Shown here piece after piece: positions 36,351 to 45,529 of a stretch of DNA of 64,000 nucleotides. The notes under the pieces are model-generated. The model was not told the DNA's origin and ran no database searches. It saw only the letters and a list, made by a program, of their open reading frames with translations. The translations under genes and the position numbers were made by a program. Numbering within the stretch: the first letter of the stretch is position 1; every line of letters starts with the position of its first letter. This DNA is from Flagellimonas onchidii (lineage in GTDB: Bacteria; Bacteroidota; Bacteroidia; Flavobacteriales; Flavobacteriaceae). The stretch covers positions 116,021-180,020 of the forward strand of contig NZ_SRXX01000008.1 of NCBI RefSeq assembly GCF_004804315.1, in the 5' to 3' direction.

Positions 36351-37760
36351 ATGAGAGGTAAGCCAACTTTTGTTAATGAAAACTTCCTATTGCAGAATCG
36401 ATATGCCCAAGAACTCTATCATGATCATGCGGCTCAAATGCCCATTATTGATTATCATAATCATTTAGATCCACAACAACTGGCCAATGACCATAGGTTT
36501 GAAAACATTTCCCAGGCTTGGTTGGCTGGCGACCATTACAAATGGCGAGCGATGCGCACCATGGGAATCAATGAAGAATATATTACAGGTAAGGCCAGTG
36601 ATGAGAAAAAGTTCTTGAAATGGGCGGGCATCGTTCCTTATCTTGTTAGAAATCCATTGTACCATTGGACACATTTGGAACTGCAACGCTATTTTGGAAT
36701 TGATCAATTATTGTCCAAAGAAAATGCTGAAGAAATTTATGCGCATACCTCTTCAAAATTGCAAGAAAAGAGTCATTCCGCTTTAGGTTTGGTACAACAG
36801 ATGAATGTGGAGATGCTTTGCACCACGGATGATCCCATAGATGATTTAAAATACCATCAAAAGGCTAAGGGACAGAATCAAATACCTAAGATGTTGCCCA
36901 CCTTTCGACCAGATAAAGCTTATGCGGTTGAAGATTCGTTGGCATATCGCATGTATCTAGATCAATTGATGGAAGCTTCTGGAGTCTCAATTGGCTCATT
37001 TGCCGATTTACTTGATGCTCTTAAAAATAGAATTGATTATTTCCATAAAAATGGATGCCGTCTTGCGGATCATGGACTTTCCCAGTTATACTTCTTTGAG
37101 GAGGGAACTTATGATATTGAGAAGATTTTCCAGAAGGTTCTGCTAGGTGTTAAAGTAGAAAATCGAGAGGAGAACTATTTTAAATTCTTGACTCTTTCAT
37201 ATTTGTGCAAGGAATATCATGCTAAAGGTTGGACGCAACAATTTCATTTAGGCCCTTTGAGGAATACCAACCAGCGCATGTTGGAAAAACTGGGTCCTGA
37301 TTCAGGTTTTGATTCTATTGGCGATTTGGAGCAAGCCTATCCAATGAGCAAGTTTTTGAATCTTTTGGACGCAACCGATCATTTGGCAAAAACTATTTTG
37401 TACAACCTGAATCCAGCTCAAAACGATGTTTTTGCAGCGATGACAGGAAATTTTAATGATGGAAGTGTAAAAGGGAAGATACAGTACGGTTCGGCGTGGT
37501 GGTATTCGGATCAGCTCGATGGTATGGAAAAGCAGATAAATACCCTTTCGAACATTGGCATATTGAGCTGTTTCGTTGGAATGTTGACAGATTCTAGGAG
37601 TCTATTGTCCTTTCCAAGACACGAATATTTCAGGAGGTTGCTTTGCAACATTTTGGGCAATGACATTGAAAAAGGGCTATTGCCCACTGATATCCCCCAT
37701 TTGGGAAAGATAGTACAAGACATATGTTACAACAATGCAAAAGCATATTTCAAATTTTAA
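36351..37760 (+). CDS. uxaC: Glucuronate isomerase
   Basis: Interconverts D-glucuronate and D-fructuronate (and galacturonate/tagaturonate); the first step of the pathway in this operon. 469 residues, the usual length. The metal-site motif DYHNHLDP is at residues 34-41, followed by the typical SQAWLAGDHYKWRAMRTMGI. Other matches are LCTTDDPIDDLKYHQ near residue 160, FHLGPLRNTN near 300 and GMLTDSRSLLSFPRHEYFRR near 410. It begins 4 bases after the uxuA stop. With uxuA and the SDR it takes glucuronate to KDG; no KDG kinase or aldolase is in the window. Confidence 0.97.
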   Translation: MRGKPTFVNENFLLQNRYAQELYHDHAAQMPIIDYHNHLDPQQLANDHRFENISQAWLAGDHYKWRAMRTMGINEEYITGKASDEKKFLKWAGIVPYLVRNPLYHWTHLELQRYFGIDQLLSKENAEEIYAHTSSKLQEKSHSALGLVQQMNVEMLCTTDDPIDDLKYHQKAKGQNQIPKMLPTFRPDKAYAVEDSLAYRMYLDQLMEASGVSIGSFADLLDALKNRIDYFHKNGCRLADHGLSQLYFFEEGTYDIEKIFQKVLLGVKVENREENYFKFLTLSYLCKEYHAKGWTQQFHLGPLRNTNQRMLEKLGPDSGFDSIGDLEQAYPMSKFLNLLDATDHLAKTILYNLNPAQNDVFAAMTGNFNDGSVKGKIQYGSAWWYSDQLDGMEKQINTLSNIGILSCFVGMLTDSRSLLSFPRHEYFRRLLCNILGNDIEKGLLPTDIPHLGKIVQDICYNNAKAYFKF

Positions 37761-37788
37761 TAGGATAAATAAGGTAACGCGATAAGTC

Positions 37789-38769
37789 ATGGCCAAGAAG
37801 TTCAAATATTTCTGTCTTTCAGCTATTGCTTTCCTTTTATGGGGATGCAATAACATGGGGACTTCCAAGACCATCAAGTTGGCCCATGGTTTGGATGTGA
37901 ATCATTCCGTGCATAAAGCATTGGTAAAGATGGGGGAGGATTTGGCTCAACTTTCCGCAGGCAAGTTGACTGTCGAGATTTATCCCAATCAACAATTGGG
38001 TACTGAAAGACAAATCATGGAATTGTTGCAGATTGGAAGCTTGGACATGACCAAGGTTTCAGCGGCCACCCTTGAAAATTTTGCCCCAAAGACAAAGGTT
38101 TTGGGACTGCCATACCTGTTTAGGGATAGAGAACATTCATTCAAGGTGTTCGATGGTCCTATTGGACAGGAGTTACTGAATGATGGCAAAAAATACTGGT
38201 TGAAAGGTCTTGGATTTTATGACGCAGGCAGCCGTAGCTTCTACACCAAGGAGAAGGTTGTGGAGCACCCTGATGATTTGAAAGGGCAAAAAATTCGGGT
38301 TATGCCAAGTGTGACCGCTATGGAAATGGTAAGAGGTTTTGGGGGTTCGCCCACACCCATTTCCTGGGGAGAATTGTATACCTCATTACAGCAAGGTGTT
38401 GTTGATGGCGCAGAGAACAATCCCCCAAGCTTTTATCTGTCCAAACATTATGAAATCTGCAAATATTATTCGCTCAACGAGCATACCTTTTCCCCTGATG
38501 TTGTGATTGTAGGAACCCAGTTTTGGGATAGACTTACACAAGAAGAACAGGGTTGGCTTCAACGAGCAGTGGATAAGTCGGTGATATACCAAAGAGAGTT
38601 GTGGGCAAAAGCCGAAGCTGAAGCATTAGAGGCCATTCAAAAATCGGGAGTGCAAATAATAAGGCCCGATAAAATCCCTTTTTCCGAACGGACGGACCAA
38701 CTGTACGAGAAGTATCAGAGTGACGAGGCTCTCTATGCTTTAATTCAACAAATAAGAGCTGTAAACTGA
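37789..38769 (+). CDS. TRAP transporter substrate-binding lipoprotein (DctP family)
   Basis: Binds a carboxylate-bearing sugar outside the inner membrane and hands it to the DctQM permease. 326 residues, with lipobox LLWGC (Cys20). DctP signatures: KLAHGLDVNHSVHKAL, LTVEIYPNQQLGTERQIMEL, the ligand-carboxylate Arg in LKGQKIRVM near residue 170 and LQQGVVDGAENNPPSFYLSK near 205, followed by KYYSLNEHTFSPDVVIVG. YDAGSRSFYTK resembles uronate-binding members. Placement directly after uxaC supports glucuronate or a glucuronide as ligand. Being a lipoprotein is unusual outside Bacteroidota but common within them. Confidence 0.94.
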   Translation: MAKKFKYFCLSAIAFLLWGCNNMGTSKTIKLAHGLDVNHSVHKALVKMGEDLAQLSAGKLTVEIYPNQQLGTERQIMELLQIGSLDMTKVSAATLENFAPKTKVLGLPYLFRDREHSFKVFDGPIGQELLNDGKKYWLKGLGFYDAGSRSFYTKEKVVEHPDDLKGQKIRVMPSVTAMEMVRGFGGSPTPISWGELYTSLQQGVVDGAENNPPSFYLSKHYEICKYYSLNEHTFSPDVVIVGTQFWDRLTQEEQGWLQRAVDKSVIYQRELWAKAEAEALEAIQKSGVQIIRPDKIPFSERTDQLYEKYQSDEALYALIQQIRAVN

Positions 38770-38771
38770 CC

Positions 38772-39236
38772 ATGGAAATTAGAAAAACGATTGATAAAGT
38801 ATTGGGCTGGGCATTGATCATTATTATGTCTGCAATGGTTTTGAATGTGTTATGGCAGGTGTTTACCCGATTTGTTATCGGCACACCAAGCTCATTTACC
38901 GATGAACTGGCTCGTTATTTAATGATTTGGGTGGGAATCCTCGGAGCTGCCTATGCATCTGGCAAGGACATGCACGTGGCCATTGATGTGCTGCCACAGA
39001 AATTTAGCGAAGAAACACAACGAAAGTTATCGATCACAGTCAAAGTGGTAGTGATATTGTTCGCTTTGGCAGCGATGATTGTTGGAGGCAGTAGATTGGT
39101 ATATGTTACTTATGTATTGGAACAGTTGTCACCTGCTTTGCAGATACCATTGGCTTACGTTTACCTGGTCATCCCGATAAGCGGACTTTTGATAGTGTAT
39201 TACAAGATTTCGGATATTTTAAAATCAGCTGTCTAA
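38772..39236 (+). CDS. TRAP transporter small permease (DctQ family)
   Basis: A 154-residue inner-membrane protein with four helices (about 12-34, 48-66, 89-110, 127-147). The family motif ELARYLMIWVGILGAAYASG is present, followed by KDMHVAIDVL. It forms the small membrane subunit of the Na+-driven TRAP importer. Its start lies 2 bases after the binding-protein stop, and its stop overlaps the start of the large subunit by one base. Confidence 0.95.
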   Translation: MEIRKTIDKVLGWALIIIMSAMVLNVLWQVFTRFVIGTPSSFTDELARYLMIWVGILGAAYASGKDMHVAIDVLPQKFSEETQRKLSITVKVVVILFALAAMIVGGSRLVYVTYVLEQLSPALQIPLAYVYLVIPISGLLIVYYKISDILKSAV

Positions 39237-40540
39237 TGGAGTATATTCCCGTTTTAGTATTGATCATTAGTTTTTTGGGATTACTTGCCATTGGCACTCC
39301 TGTAGCTTGGAGTATTTCTATTTCGGCCTTGTTGACCATGTTGGTTAGTATTCCTTTTCTACCAGCTACGACAACAATTGCACAACGAATGGGAGCGGGT
39401 CTGGATAGTTTTGCACTCTTGGCCATTCCTTTCTTCATCTTAGCAGGAAATCTGATGAACAAAGGTGGAATGGCCCATCGACTCATCGCTTTTGCCAAGA
39501 CTTTAGTAGGAGCACTTCCCGGTGGGCTTGCGCTGATCAATATTGTTGCAGCTATGTTGATGGGGGCCATTGCTGGATCTGCCATGGCATCGGCATCAGC
39601 TATGGGAAGCATCCTTGGGCCAGAAATGGAGAAAGAGGGCTATTCAAAAGAATTTGGTGCTGCTGTAAACATTACATCGGCAACAACAGGTTTGGTCATT
39701 CCACCAAGTAATATTCTAATCGTATACTCTTTGGCGAGTGGGGGAGTATCAATAGCGGCTTTATTCTTGGCAGGGTATATCCCCGGTATTTTAACGGGAC
39801 TCTTTTTGATGATAGTAGCGGTAATATGGGCCAAAAGAAAAGGCTATACGGGCAAAACCAAAAAAGGAAGTGTTGGCATTTCTGAGATTGCAAAGACTTT
39901 TGTGAGCGCATTCCCAAGTCTGCTATTGCTTTTTATCGTTATTGGTGGAATTGTAGCGGGTATTTTTACAGCAACTGAAGCTTCGGCGATTGCAGTTCTG
40001 TATTCATTGCTTTTAGGGTTTTTGTACAAGGAAATCTCATTCAAAAACCTTCCCGATATTTTGTTGGAATCCTCGCTTACAACCGCTATTGTTATGTTGT
40101 TGATAGCAGCGTCCATTAGTATGTCCTGGGCCATGTCTTACGAAAACATACCCCAAGCAACCAGTGATGTTTTACTGGGTATAAGCGACAATAAGTTTGT
40201 TGTCCTCTTGATAATAAATGCCATATTACTTTTCGTGGGGATTTTTATGGATATAACACCAGCCGTGCTCATTTTCACCCCAATTTTCTTGCCAGTAGTT
40301 ACTAAGTTGGGAATAGATCCGGTTCATTTTGGAATCATTATGATTTTGAATCTCTGCATCGGCTTATGTACTCCTCCAGTCGGTTCCGTACTTTTTGTGG
40401 GGGTTGGGGTGGCAAAAACCTCTATTCAAAAAGTGATAAGACCATTGCTGCCATTGTTTCTGGCAATGATTATAGCACTGTTTTTAATAACCTATATCCC
40501 ACAGCTGACAATGTGGTTGCCTAATTTATTTGATTTATAA
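39236..40540 (+). CDS. TRAP transporter large permease (DctM family)
   Basis: A 434-residue inner-membrane transport subunit with about 12 helices. DctM signatures: LLAIPFFILAGNLMNKGGMA near residue 62, GAIAGSAMASASAMGSI near 114, TSATTGLVIPPSNILIVYSL near 150, GIFTATEASAIAVLYSL near 243, FVGIFMDITPAVLIFTPIFL near 335 and GLCTPPVGSVLFVG near 378. It couples Na+ flow to substrate import with the two genes before it. The three TRAP genes are complete and in the standard P-Q-M order. Confidence 0.96.
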   Translation: MEYIPVLVLIISFLGLLAIGTPVAWSISISALLTMLVSIPFLPATTTIAQRMGAGLDSFALLAIPFFILAGNLMNKGGMAHRLIAFAKTLVGALPGGLALINIVAAMLMGAIAGSAMASASAMGSILGPEMEKEGYSKEFGAAVNITSATTGLVIPPSNILIVYSLASGGVSIAALFLAGYIPGILTGLFLMIVAVIWAKRKGYTGKTKKGSVGISEIAKTFVSAFPSLLLLFIVIGGIVAGIFTATEASAIAVLYSLLLGFLYKEISFKNLPDILLESSLTTAIVMLLIAASISMSWAMSYENIPQATSDVLLGISDNKFVVLLIINAILLFVGIFMDITPAVLIFTPIFLPVVTKLGIDPVHFGIIMILNLCIGLCTPPVGSVLFVGVGVAKTSIQKVIRPLLPLFLAMIIALFLITYIPQLTMWLPNLFDL

Positions 40541-40550
40541 CTAGTAGAAC

Positions 40551-41951
40551 ATGAATAATTTAAAATGTAGTAAAGTGAAGAACAAGCAAAAAGCCCTTTT
40601 TATGATATCCGTGGTTTTGATTTTAGCCATTATGGTCGGCTGCAACCAAAAACCGAAGGATAATACCCCTTGGGTGTCCATTTTTGATGGAAAGACACTG
40701 AATGGATGGACCAAAAAAGGTGGTGTCGCGGAATATTCGGTAAATGATGGAGCCATTGTTGGCAAAACGGTGCATGATACTCCCAATACCTTCCTTACAT
40801 CCGATAAAATATACGGAGATTTTATTTTGGATTTGGAGTATTTGGTGGATTCTACAATGAATTCGGGAATACAGATTCGAAGTAACAGCATTCCTGAATA
40901 CCATGAGGGGCGGGTACACGGTTATCAAGTGGAGATAGACCCTTCTGACCGCGCTTGGAGCGCGGGCATCTATGATGAAAGTAGAAGGGGATGGTTGAAC
41001 CCACTGTCCAAAAATGAAGCTGCTCAAAAAGCATTTAAACAAAATGAGTGGAACCACTATCGTATCGAAGCGATAGGGGATACCATAAAAACTTGGATCA
41101 ATGGCGTGCCGGCCGCCTACCTAATTGATGATGCTACGGCTACTGGTTTTATTGGGTTGCAGGTGCATAGCATAGGTGAAAAACAGAAGGCCGGAACTGA
41201 GATACGTTGGAAGAATATCCGGATTCTTACCGATGATTTGGAAAAGTACAGCACAAAATCTCCTTTGGAACCTATAGCTACAAAAAACCGACTGACCCAA
41301 CATGAGGAAAAAGCCGGATGGGAATTGCTTTGGGATGGTGGAACAACAAAAGGTTGGCGAGGTGCAAAATTGGACCATTTTCCAGAAACTGGATGGGCAA
41401 TTGAAAACGGGGAGTTGACTGTTTTGGCTTCCGGTGGAGGAGAGTCAGAAGCAGGGGGCGATATCGTGACAGAAAATCAATATGACAACTTTGAGGTAAA
41501 ATTGGAATTCAAGATTACCGAAGGAGCCAATAGTGGAATCAAGTATTATGTGAACACTGATTTAAACAAAGGAGCTGGTTCATCCATTGGTCTTGAGTTT
41601 CAAATACTGGACGATGCTAATCATCCTGATGCCCAACAGGGTAACCATGAAGGGAGTAGAACCTTGGCTTCACTTTACGACCTTATTCAAGCGAACCCGA
41701 ACAAGTATGTGAAACCAATTGGCGAATGGAACACAGCTCATATCATTTCAAACAACAACCATGTAGAACATTGGTTGAATGGAATCAAAGTTTTGGAATA
41801 TGAACGCAAAAGCGAACCCTATCGAAAACTGGTTTCGGAAAGTAAATATGTAAAATGGCCCAATTTTGGTGAGGCAGATAAAGGAAACATCCTGCTACAA
41901 GATCACGGGGATAGAGTAGCTTTTAGAAATATTAAAATCAAACAACTATAA
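40551..41951 (+). CDS. Lipoprotein with two DUF1080 (3-keto-glycoside hydrolase-like) domains
   Basis: A 466-residue lipoprotein (IMVGC, Cys31) carrying two concanavalin-like DUF1080 domains. Copy 1 is at about 42-230 ([34 protein letters not shown]). Copy 2 is at about 260-466 ([42 protein letters not shown]). Characterised DUF1080 proteins from gut Bacteroides act on 3-keto-glycosides made by Gfo/Idh/MocA oxidoreductases, and two such genes follow here. In most family members the domain is single. It is probably on the periplasmic face or the cell surface and could release the sugar that the TRAP system imports. Starts 10 bases after dctM. Confidence 0.88.
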   Translation: MNNLKCSKVKNKQKALFMISVVLILAIMVGCNQKPKDNTPWVSIFDGKTLNGWTKKGGVAEYSVNDGAIVGKTVHDTPNTFLTSDKIYGDFILDLEYLVDSTMNSGIQIRSNSIPEYHEGRVHGYQVEIDPSDRAWSAGIYDESRRGWLNPLSKNEAAQKAFKQNEWNHYRIEAIGDTIKTWINGVPAAYLIDDATATGFIGLQVHSIGEKQKAGTEIRWKNIRILTDDLEKYSTKSPLEPIATKNRLTQHEEKAGWELLWDGGTTKGWRGAKLDHFPETGWAIENGELTVLASGGGESEAGGDIVTENQYDNFEVKLEFKITEGANSGIKYYVNTDLNKGAGSSIGLEFQILDDANHPDAQQGNHEGSRTLASLYDLIQANPNKYVKPIGEWNTAHIISNNNHVEHWLNGIKVLEYERKSEPYRKLVSESKYVKWPNFGEADKGNILLQDHGDRVAFRNIKIKQL

Positions 41952-41961
41952 ACCTGAGAAC

Positions 41962-43293
41962 ATGGGTACAAGAAGAAATTTCATCAAAAAAACAACAGCA
42001 GGAGCAGCTGGACTGACCGTGGGAGGAATATTAATGCCCAATACAGGGTTTGCCAGCATCCTTGGGGCCAATGACCGTTTGGGAGTTGCCGTCATTGGGG
42101 TTCGAAGTCGTGCAAAGGCGCATTGTATTGCCATCCATCAAGACCTGAATGCCAAAATTTTGTATAACTGCGATGTAGATGATGCCATAATTGAAGAACA
42201 CAATACATGGTGTCAAAAGAACTTGGGCTATGTGCCAAAGGTCGAAAAAGACTTCAGAAAAATTTTAGAAGATAAGGACGTGGATGCTGTTTTTATTGCT
42301 ACTCCTGAACACTGGCACGCTCCCATGTCCATTATGGCCATGCAGGCTGGAAAACATGTTTATGTTGAAAAACCTTGTAGTCATAATCCTTATGAAAATG
42401 ATTTGTTGGTCGCTGCCCAAAACAAGTATGGCAAAAAAGTGCAAATGGGAAATCAACAGCGATCAGCAAGAACATCTGCTTCCGCAATAGAGGATATTCG
42501 AAATGGCGTAATTGGAGATGTTTATAAAGGAGAGGCCTATTATTCCAATAATCGGGGTTCCATTGGAAAAGGAAATAAAACAAGCATTCCTAAAACTCTT
42601 GATTGGGATCTCTGGCAAGGACCAGCACCTAAGGAAGACTATCGTGATAATGTACATCCTTATAATTGGCACTGGTTCCGTACTTGGGGAACAGGTGAGA
42701 TTCATAATAATGGAACACATGAAATTGATATTTGCCGATGGGCACTTGGAGTAGATTTACCCTCATCGGTAACTTCTTTTGGTGGAAAATACACCTATGA
42801 TGACGATTGGGAATTTGTTGATAACCAGCAGGTGACCTTTGCTTTCCCAGACGATAAATTTATGACATGGACAGGACATAGTCGTGGGATTATGAAACCG
42901 GAACGCCCAGGAAGGGGAATTACAATATATGGAAGTAAGGGTAGTATCGAACTCAGCAGAAATTTTTATAAATTATATGATTTGGCAGGAAATCCAATTA
43001 AATTGGAGTTTGAAAGAGAACAAAGCGCCACAACCAACACCAGGGGTATTGGGGGATTGGATGTGGATCATGTGGGTAATTTTTTCAATGCCATTAGAAA
43101 GGATGAATCATTGAATTCAGATATCAACGATGCTAGCATCTCAACTATGTTGTGTCACTTGGGTAATATGGCGCAGGATGCAGGACATTCGTTGGAAATA
43201 GACACTAAAACAGGAAAAGTGCTTAACGATGATGCCATTATGAAGAAGAGTTGGAAAAGAGAATATGCAAAAGGTTGGGAGCCTAAACTATAA
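41962..43293 (+). CDS. Tat-exported Gfo/Idh/MocA oxidoreductase (first)
   Basis: A 443-residue NAD(P)-type sugar oxidoreductase with a twin-arginine signal (TRRNFIKKTTAGAAGLTVGG), so it is folded with its cofactor before export. The N-terminal Rossmann domain is at about 38-160, with DVDAVFIATPEHWHAPMSI and the EKP motif in HVYVEKPCSHNP. The C-terminal alpha/beta domain has HWFRTWGTGEIHNNGTHEID and DICRWALGVDLPSSVTSFGG. The nucleotide loop reads VIGVRSRAKAH and lacks the usual second glycine of GxGxxG. Similar exported enzymes oxidise the C3 hydroxyl of glycosides or, in GH109, cleave GalNAc. Ten bases after the DUF1080 gene. Confidence 0.92.
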   Translation: MGTRRNFIKKTTAGAAGLTVGGILMPNTGFASILGANDRLGVAVIGVRSRAKAHCIAIHQDLNAKILYNCDVDDAIIEEHNTWCQKNLGYVPKVEKDFRKILEDKDVDAVFIATPEHWHAPMSIMAMQAGKHVYVEKPCSHNPYENDLLVAAQNKYGKKVQMGNQQRSARTSASAIEDIRNGVIGDVYKGEAYYSNNRGSIGKGNKTSIPKTLDWDLWQGPAPKEDYRDNVHPYNWHWFRTWGTGEIHNNGTHEIDICRWALGVDLPSSVTSFGGKYTYDDDWEFVDNQQVTFAFPDDKFMTWTGHSRGIMKPERPGRGITIYGSKGSIELSRNFYKLYDLAGNPIKLEFEREQSATTNTRGIGGLDVDHVGNFFNAIRKDESLNSDINDASISTMLCHLGNMAQDAGHSLEIDTKTGKVLNDDAIMKKSWKREYAKGWEPKL

Positions 43294-43296
43294 AAA

Positions 43297-44475
43297 ATGA
43301 AACGAAGAGATTTTGTAGCGAGAACAGGAATGGCTGTAGCAGGAGTATCTGCTATGAATGCTGGAGTGTTTTATCCATCAAAAAATGAAGTGATCAAGAT
43401 TGGGGTTGTCGGTACGGGAGACCGCGGAGGAGGACTTATTCCCATCATTAATAAAATTGAAGGTCTAAAAGTAACTGCGTGCTGTGATGTCCTCCCTTTC
43501 AGATTGGAAAATGCGATGAAAAAGATCGAAGGCAAAGCCAAAGCATATTCCGATTACAAAAAACTTCTTGATGATAAGAATGTGGACGCTGTTTTGGTAG
43601 CTACGCCGTTCAGTGAACATTCCCATATAGCCCTTGATGCTTTGGAAGCGAAAAAACATGTTTATTGTGAAAAGACCATGGTGAAGGGATATGATGCCAT
43701 TAAAAGCTTAGTGGAGAAAGCTTCACAATCGAAAAATATCTTCCAGACAGGGCACCAATACCACAATTCAAGGCTTTACACCCATGTGGTAGATTTGATA
43801 AAAAATGGTAAAATAGGTAAGATAACCGCTATTGAGTGTCAATGGAACCGAAATGGAAATTGGCGAAGGCCCGTTCCAAGTCCAGAACTTGAAAGGGCAA
43901 TCAATTGGAGGATGTACAAACAATTCTCAGGAGGCTTGTTGGCCGAACTATGCTCCCATCAGCTAGACTTTACCAATTGGGTGTTGGATGCGGTCCCGAT
44001 AAAAGTTGTTGGGGATGGAGGAATAGATTACTGGAAAGATGGAAGAGAAACCTTTGATAATGTCCATATGATTTATACTTACCCGAATGGGGTTCGAGCA
44101 AAATTCACCTGTTTGACCAGCAATTCAAAAGATGATTATCAAATCAAGGTACTTGGTGATAAGGGAACTATAACCATTGACTATTCCAAAGCCTGGTTCT
44201 TTCCGGAAAAAAGGGAGAAGACAAAAGAGGTGGGTGAGGTCGATGGAGTATCTGGGGCTACAATCAAATGGAATAAAGAAAAAGGTATTCCTATCGAGGT
44301 GGAACATTTAGACCCAAGCAAACAAGCATTGCTTGATTTTCGGGACAGTATTTTGAACAACACTATACCAAAATCCAATGTTATTAGTGGAGCAAAAGCA
44401 GCTGTCTGTGTACAGATGGGATTGGATGCACTTTACACAGGGGAAATGGTGCATTGGAAAGATGAGTTGATATAA
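43297..44475 (+). CDS. Tat-exported Gfo/Idh/MocA oxidoreductase (second)
   Basis: A 392-residue oxidoreductase with Tat-type N-terminus MKRRDFVARTGMAVAGVSAM. The Rossmann motif VVGTGDRGGGL near residue 34 is intact. DAVLVATPFSEHSHIALDAL and the HVYCEKTM motif follow (EKT where the relative at 41962 has EKP), then GHQYHNSRLYTHVVDLIKNG and the sugar-site region GGLLAELCSHQLDFTNWVLD. It is distinct enough from its neighbour that the two probably act on different substrates or as oxidase/reductase partners. It is the last gene of the LacI-controlled operon; a weak, A+T-rich hairpin follows at about 44477-44508 but is not convincing as a terminator. Confidence 0.92.
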   Translation: MKRRDFVARTGMAVAGVSAMNAGVFYPSKNEVIKIGVVGTGDRGGGLIPIINKIEGLKVTACCDVLPFRLENAMKKIEGKAKAYSDYKKLLDDKNVDAVLVATPFSEHSHIALDALEAKKHVYCEKTMVKGYDAIKSLVEKASQSKNIFQTGHQYHNSRLYTHVVDLIKNGKIGKITAIECQWNRNGNWRRPVPSPELERAINWRMYKQFSGGLLAELCSHQLDFTNWVLDAVPIKVVGDGGIDYWKDGRETFDNVHMIYTYPNGVRAKFTCLTSNSKDDYQIKVLGDKGTITIDYSKAWFFPEKREKTKEVGEVDGVSGATIKWNKEKGIPIEVEHLDPSKQALLDFRDSILNNTIPKSNVISGAKAAVCVQMGLDALYTGEMVHWKDELI

Positions 44476-44557
44476 TATACCTTAAGTATTTGAAGGATTT
44501 TTTTTCGTGAATTATCAAAAAATAGAAAGAATGATTCAGTTTGAATGATATTTCATA

Positions 44558-44589
44558 TTTGATAATATGATAGTTGGGATGTATTTTTT
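44558..44589 (+). promoter_or_regulatory. Possible Bacteroidota-type promoter before the second sigma gene
   Basis: TTTG at 44558-44561 and TATTTTTT at 44582-44589 match the -33 TTTG and -7 TAnnTTTG pattern with a 20-base spacer and one mismatch. A transcript would start near 44596, about 35 bases before the sigma ATG. It supports the sigma gene being a separate unit from the uronate operon. Confidence 0.4.
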
Positions 44590-44629
44590 TTATATATTGT
44601 AAAAACAAACTAACTTAACTCTTACGAAA

Positions 44630-45271
44630 ATGTCATCATATACTGAGCTTTTATCAGAATATAATAAAGATGATGAAAGGGATGGTTTTGTTGATACAGC
44701 AAAATCGTTTGAATTTGACCCAGCTGCGGAATGGAAAGCATTTTGTGATGGCAGTGAATCAGCATTTGTAAAAATCTACAACCACTACTTTCAAACACTA
44801 TACAACTTAGGTCGACAATTTTCGGGGAATTCTGACTTGTTGAAAGATACACTTCAAGAAACTTTTATTAACATCAGAAAAAAGCGTCATAAACTTCATA
44901 AAGTTGTTTCGGTAAAAGCTTTTTTAATAAAGTGTTATCGAAATAAAATCATTACAGAACAAAAAAAACAAAAGAAGAATATGACTTTGAATTATACGGC
45001 AAATTCATATGGGTTTCTTTTGACACCTTCGCACGAAAGCGTTTTAATAAGTAGGCAATTTAAACAGCATCAAGTGGAGAAGATGCAGGAATCACTTAAC
45101 AAATTGACCAGACGGCAACGAGAGGCAATTTATTATTTCTATTACAATGGACTGTCCTATTCCCAAATTAAGGATGTAATGGGTTTTTCAAGTATTCGTG
45201 CCGCTAGAAACCTAATTTATAGGTCGCTTACTGAGCTAAAAAAACAAGCGGAGGTTTTTAGCGATAAATAG
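44630..45271 (+). CDS. ECF RNA polymerase sigma factor
   Basis: A 213-residue sigma-70 family protein. Region 2: ESAFVKIYNHYFQTLYNLGR, then LKDTLQETFINIRKKRHKL. Region 4: LNKLTRRQREAIYYFYYNGL, then SYSQIKDVMGFSSIRAARNL. An N-terminal extension of about 35 residues (MSSYTELLSEYNKDDERDGF) precedes region 2 and is absent from the sigma at 7053. Unlike the first module, this sigma is collinear with its fecR, susC and susD. A 258-base gap to fecR holds A+T-rich DNA with no clear feature. It probably activates the genes that follow when the STN receptor at 46704 is occupied. Confidence 0.92.
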   Translation: MSSYTELLSEYNKDDERDGFVDTAKSFEFDPAAEWKAFCDGSESAFVKIYNHYFQTLYNLGRQFSGNSDLLKDTLQETFINIRKKRHKLHKVVSVKAFLIKCYRNKIITEQKKQKKNMTLNYTANSYGFLLTPSHESVLISRQFKQHQVEKMQESLNKLTRRQREAIYYFYYNGLSYSQIKDVMGFSSIRAARNLIYRSLTELKKQAEVFSDK

Positions 45272-45529
45272 CATTCTTCATTGACCCGTTACCTACCTAA
45301 TTTTATATTTTTCCTAGAACATTGATACAGCATCTTTACTCAAAAAATCTAATCAAAAGATGAATTGGATAAAATTGCTTGCGCCGTAAAAACTTTATCA
45401 ATTGTTTAGGATTAAACCATTAAAAACCAGATTGATATAAAGAAATGTCTATTTTTTTGAAAGAAAACTACTTTTTTTTGATGTCATTTAACAAATTTTT
45501 AAGTCTTATTAATGTTAGAGGCCGACTAT

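Noticed and set aside
41962..43293. GH109 alpha-N-acetylgalactosaminidase
   Set aside because: The protein has the same fold and Tat export, but I could not confirm the GH109-specific motifs and the DUF1080 context favours a keto-glycoside role.
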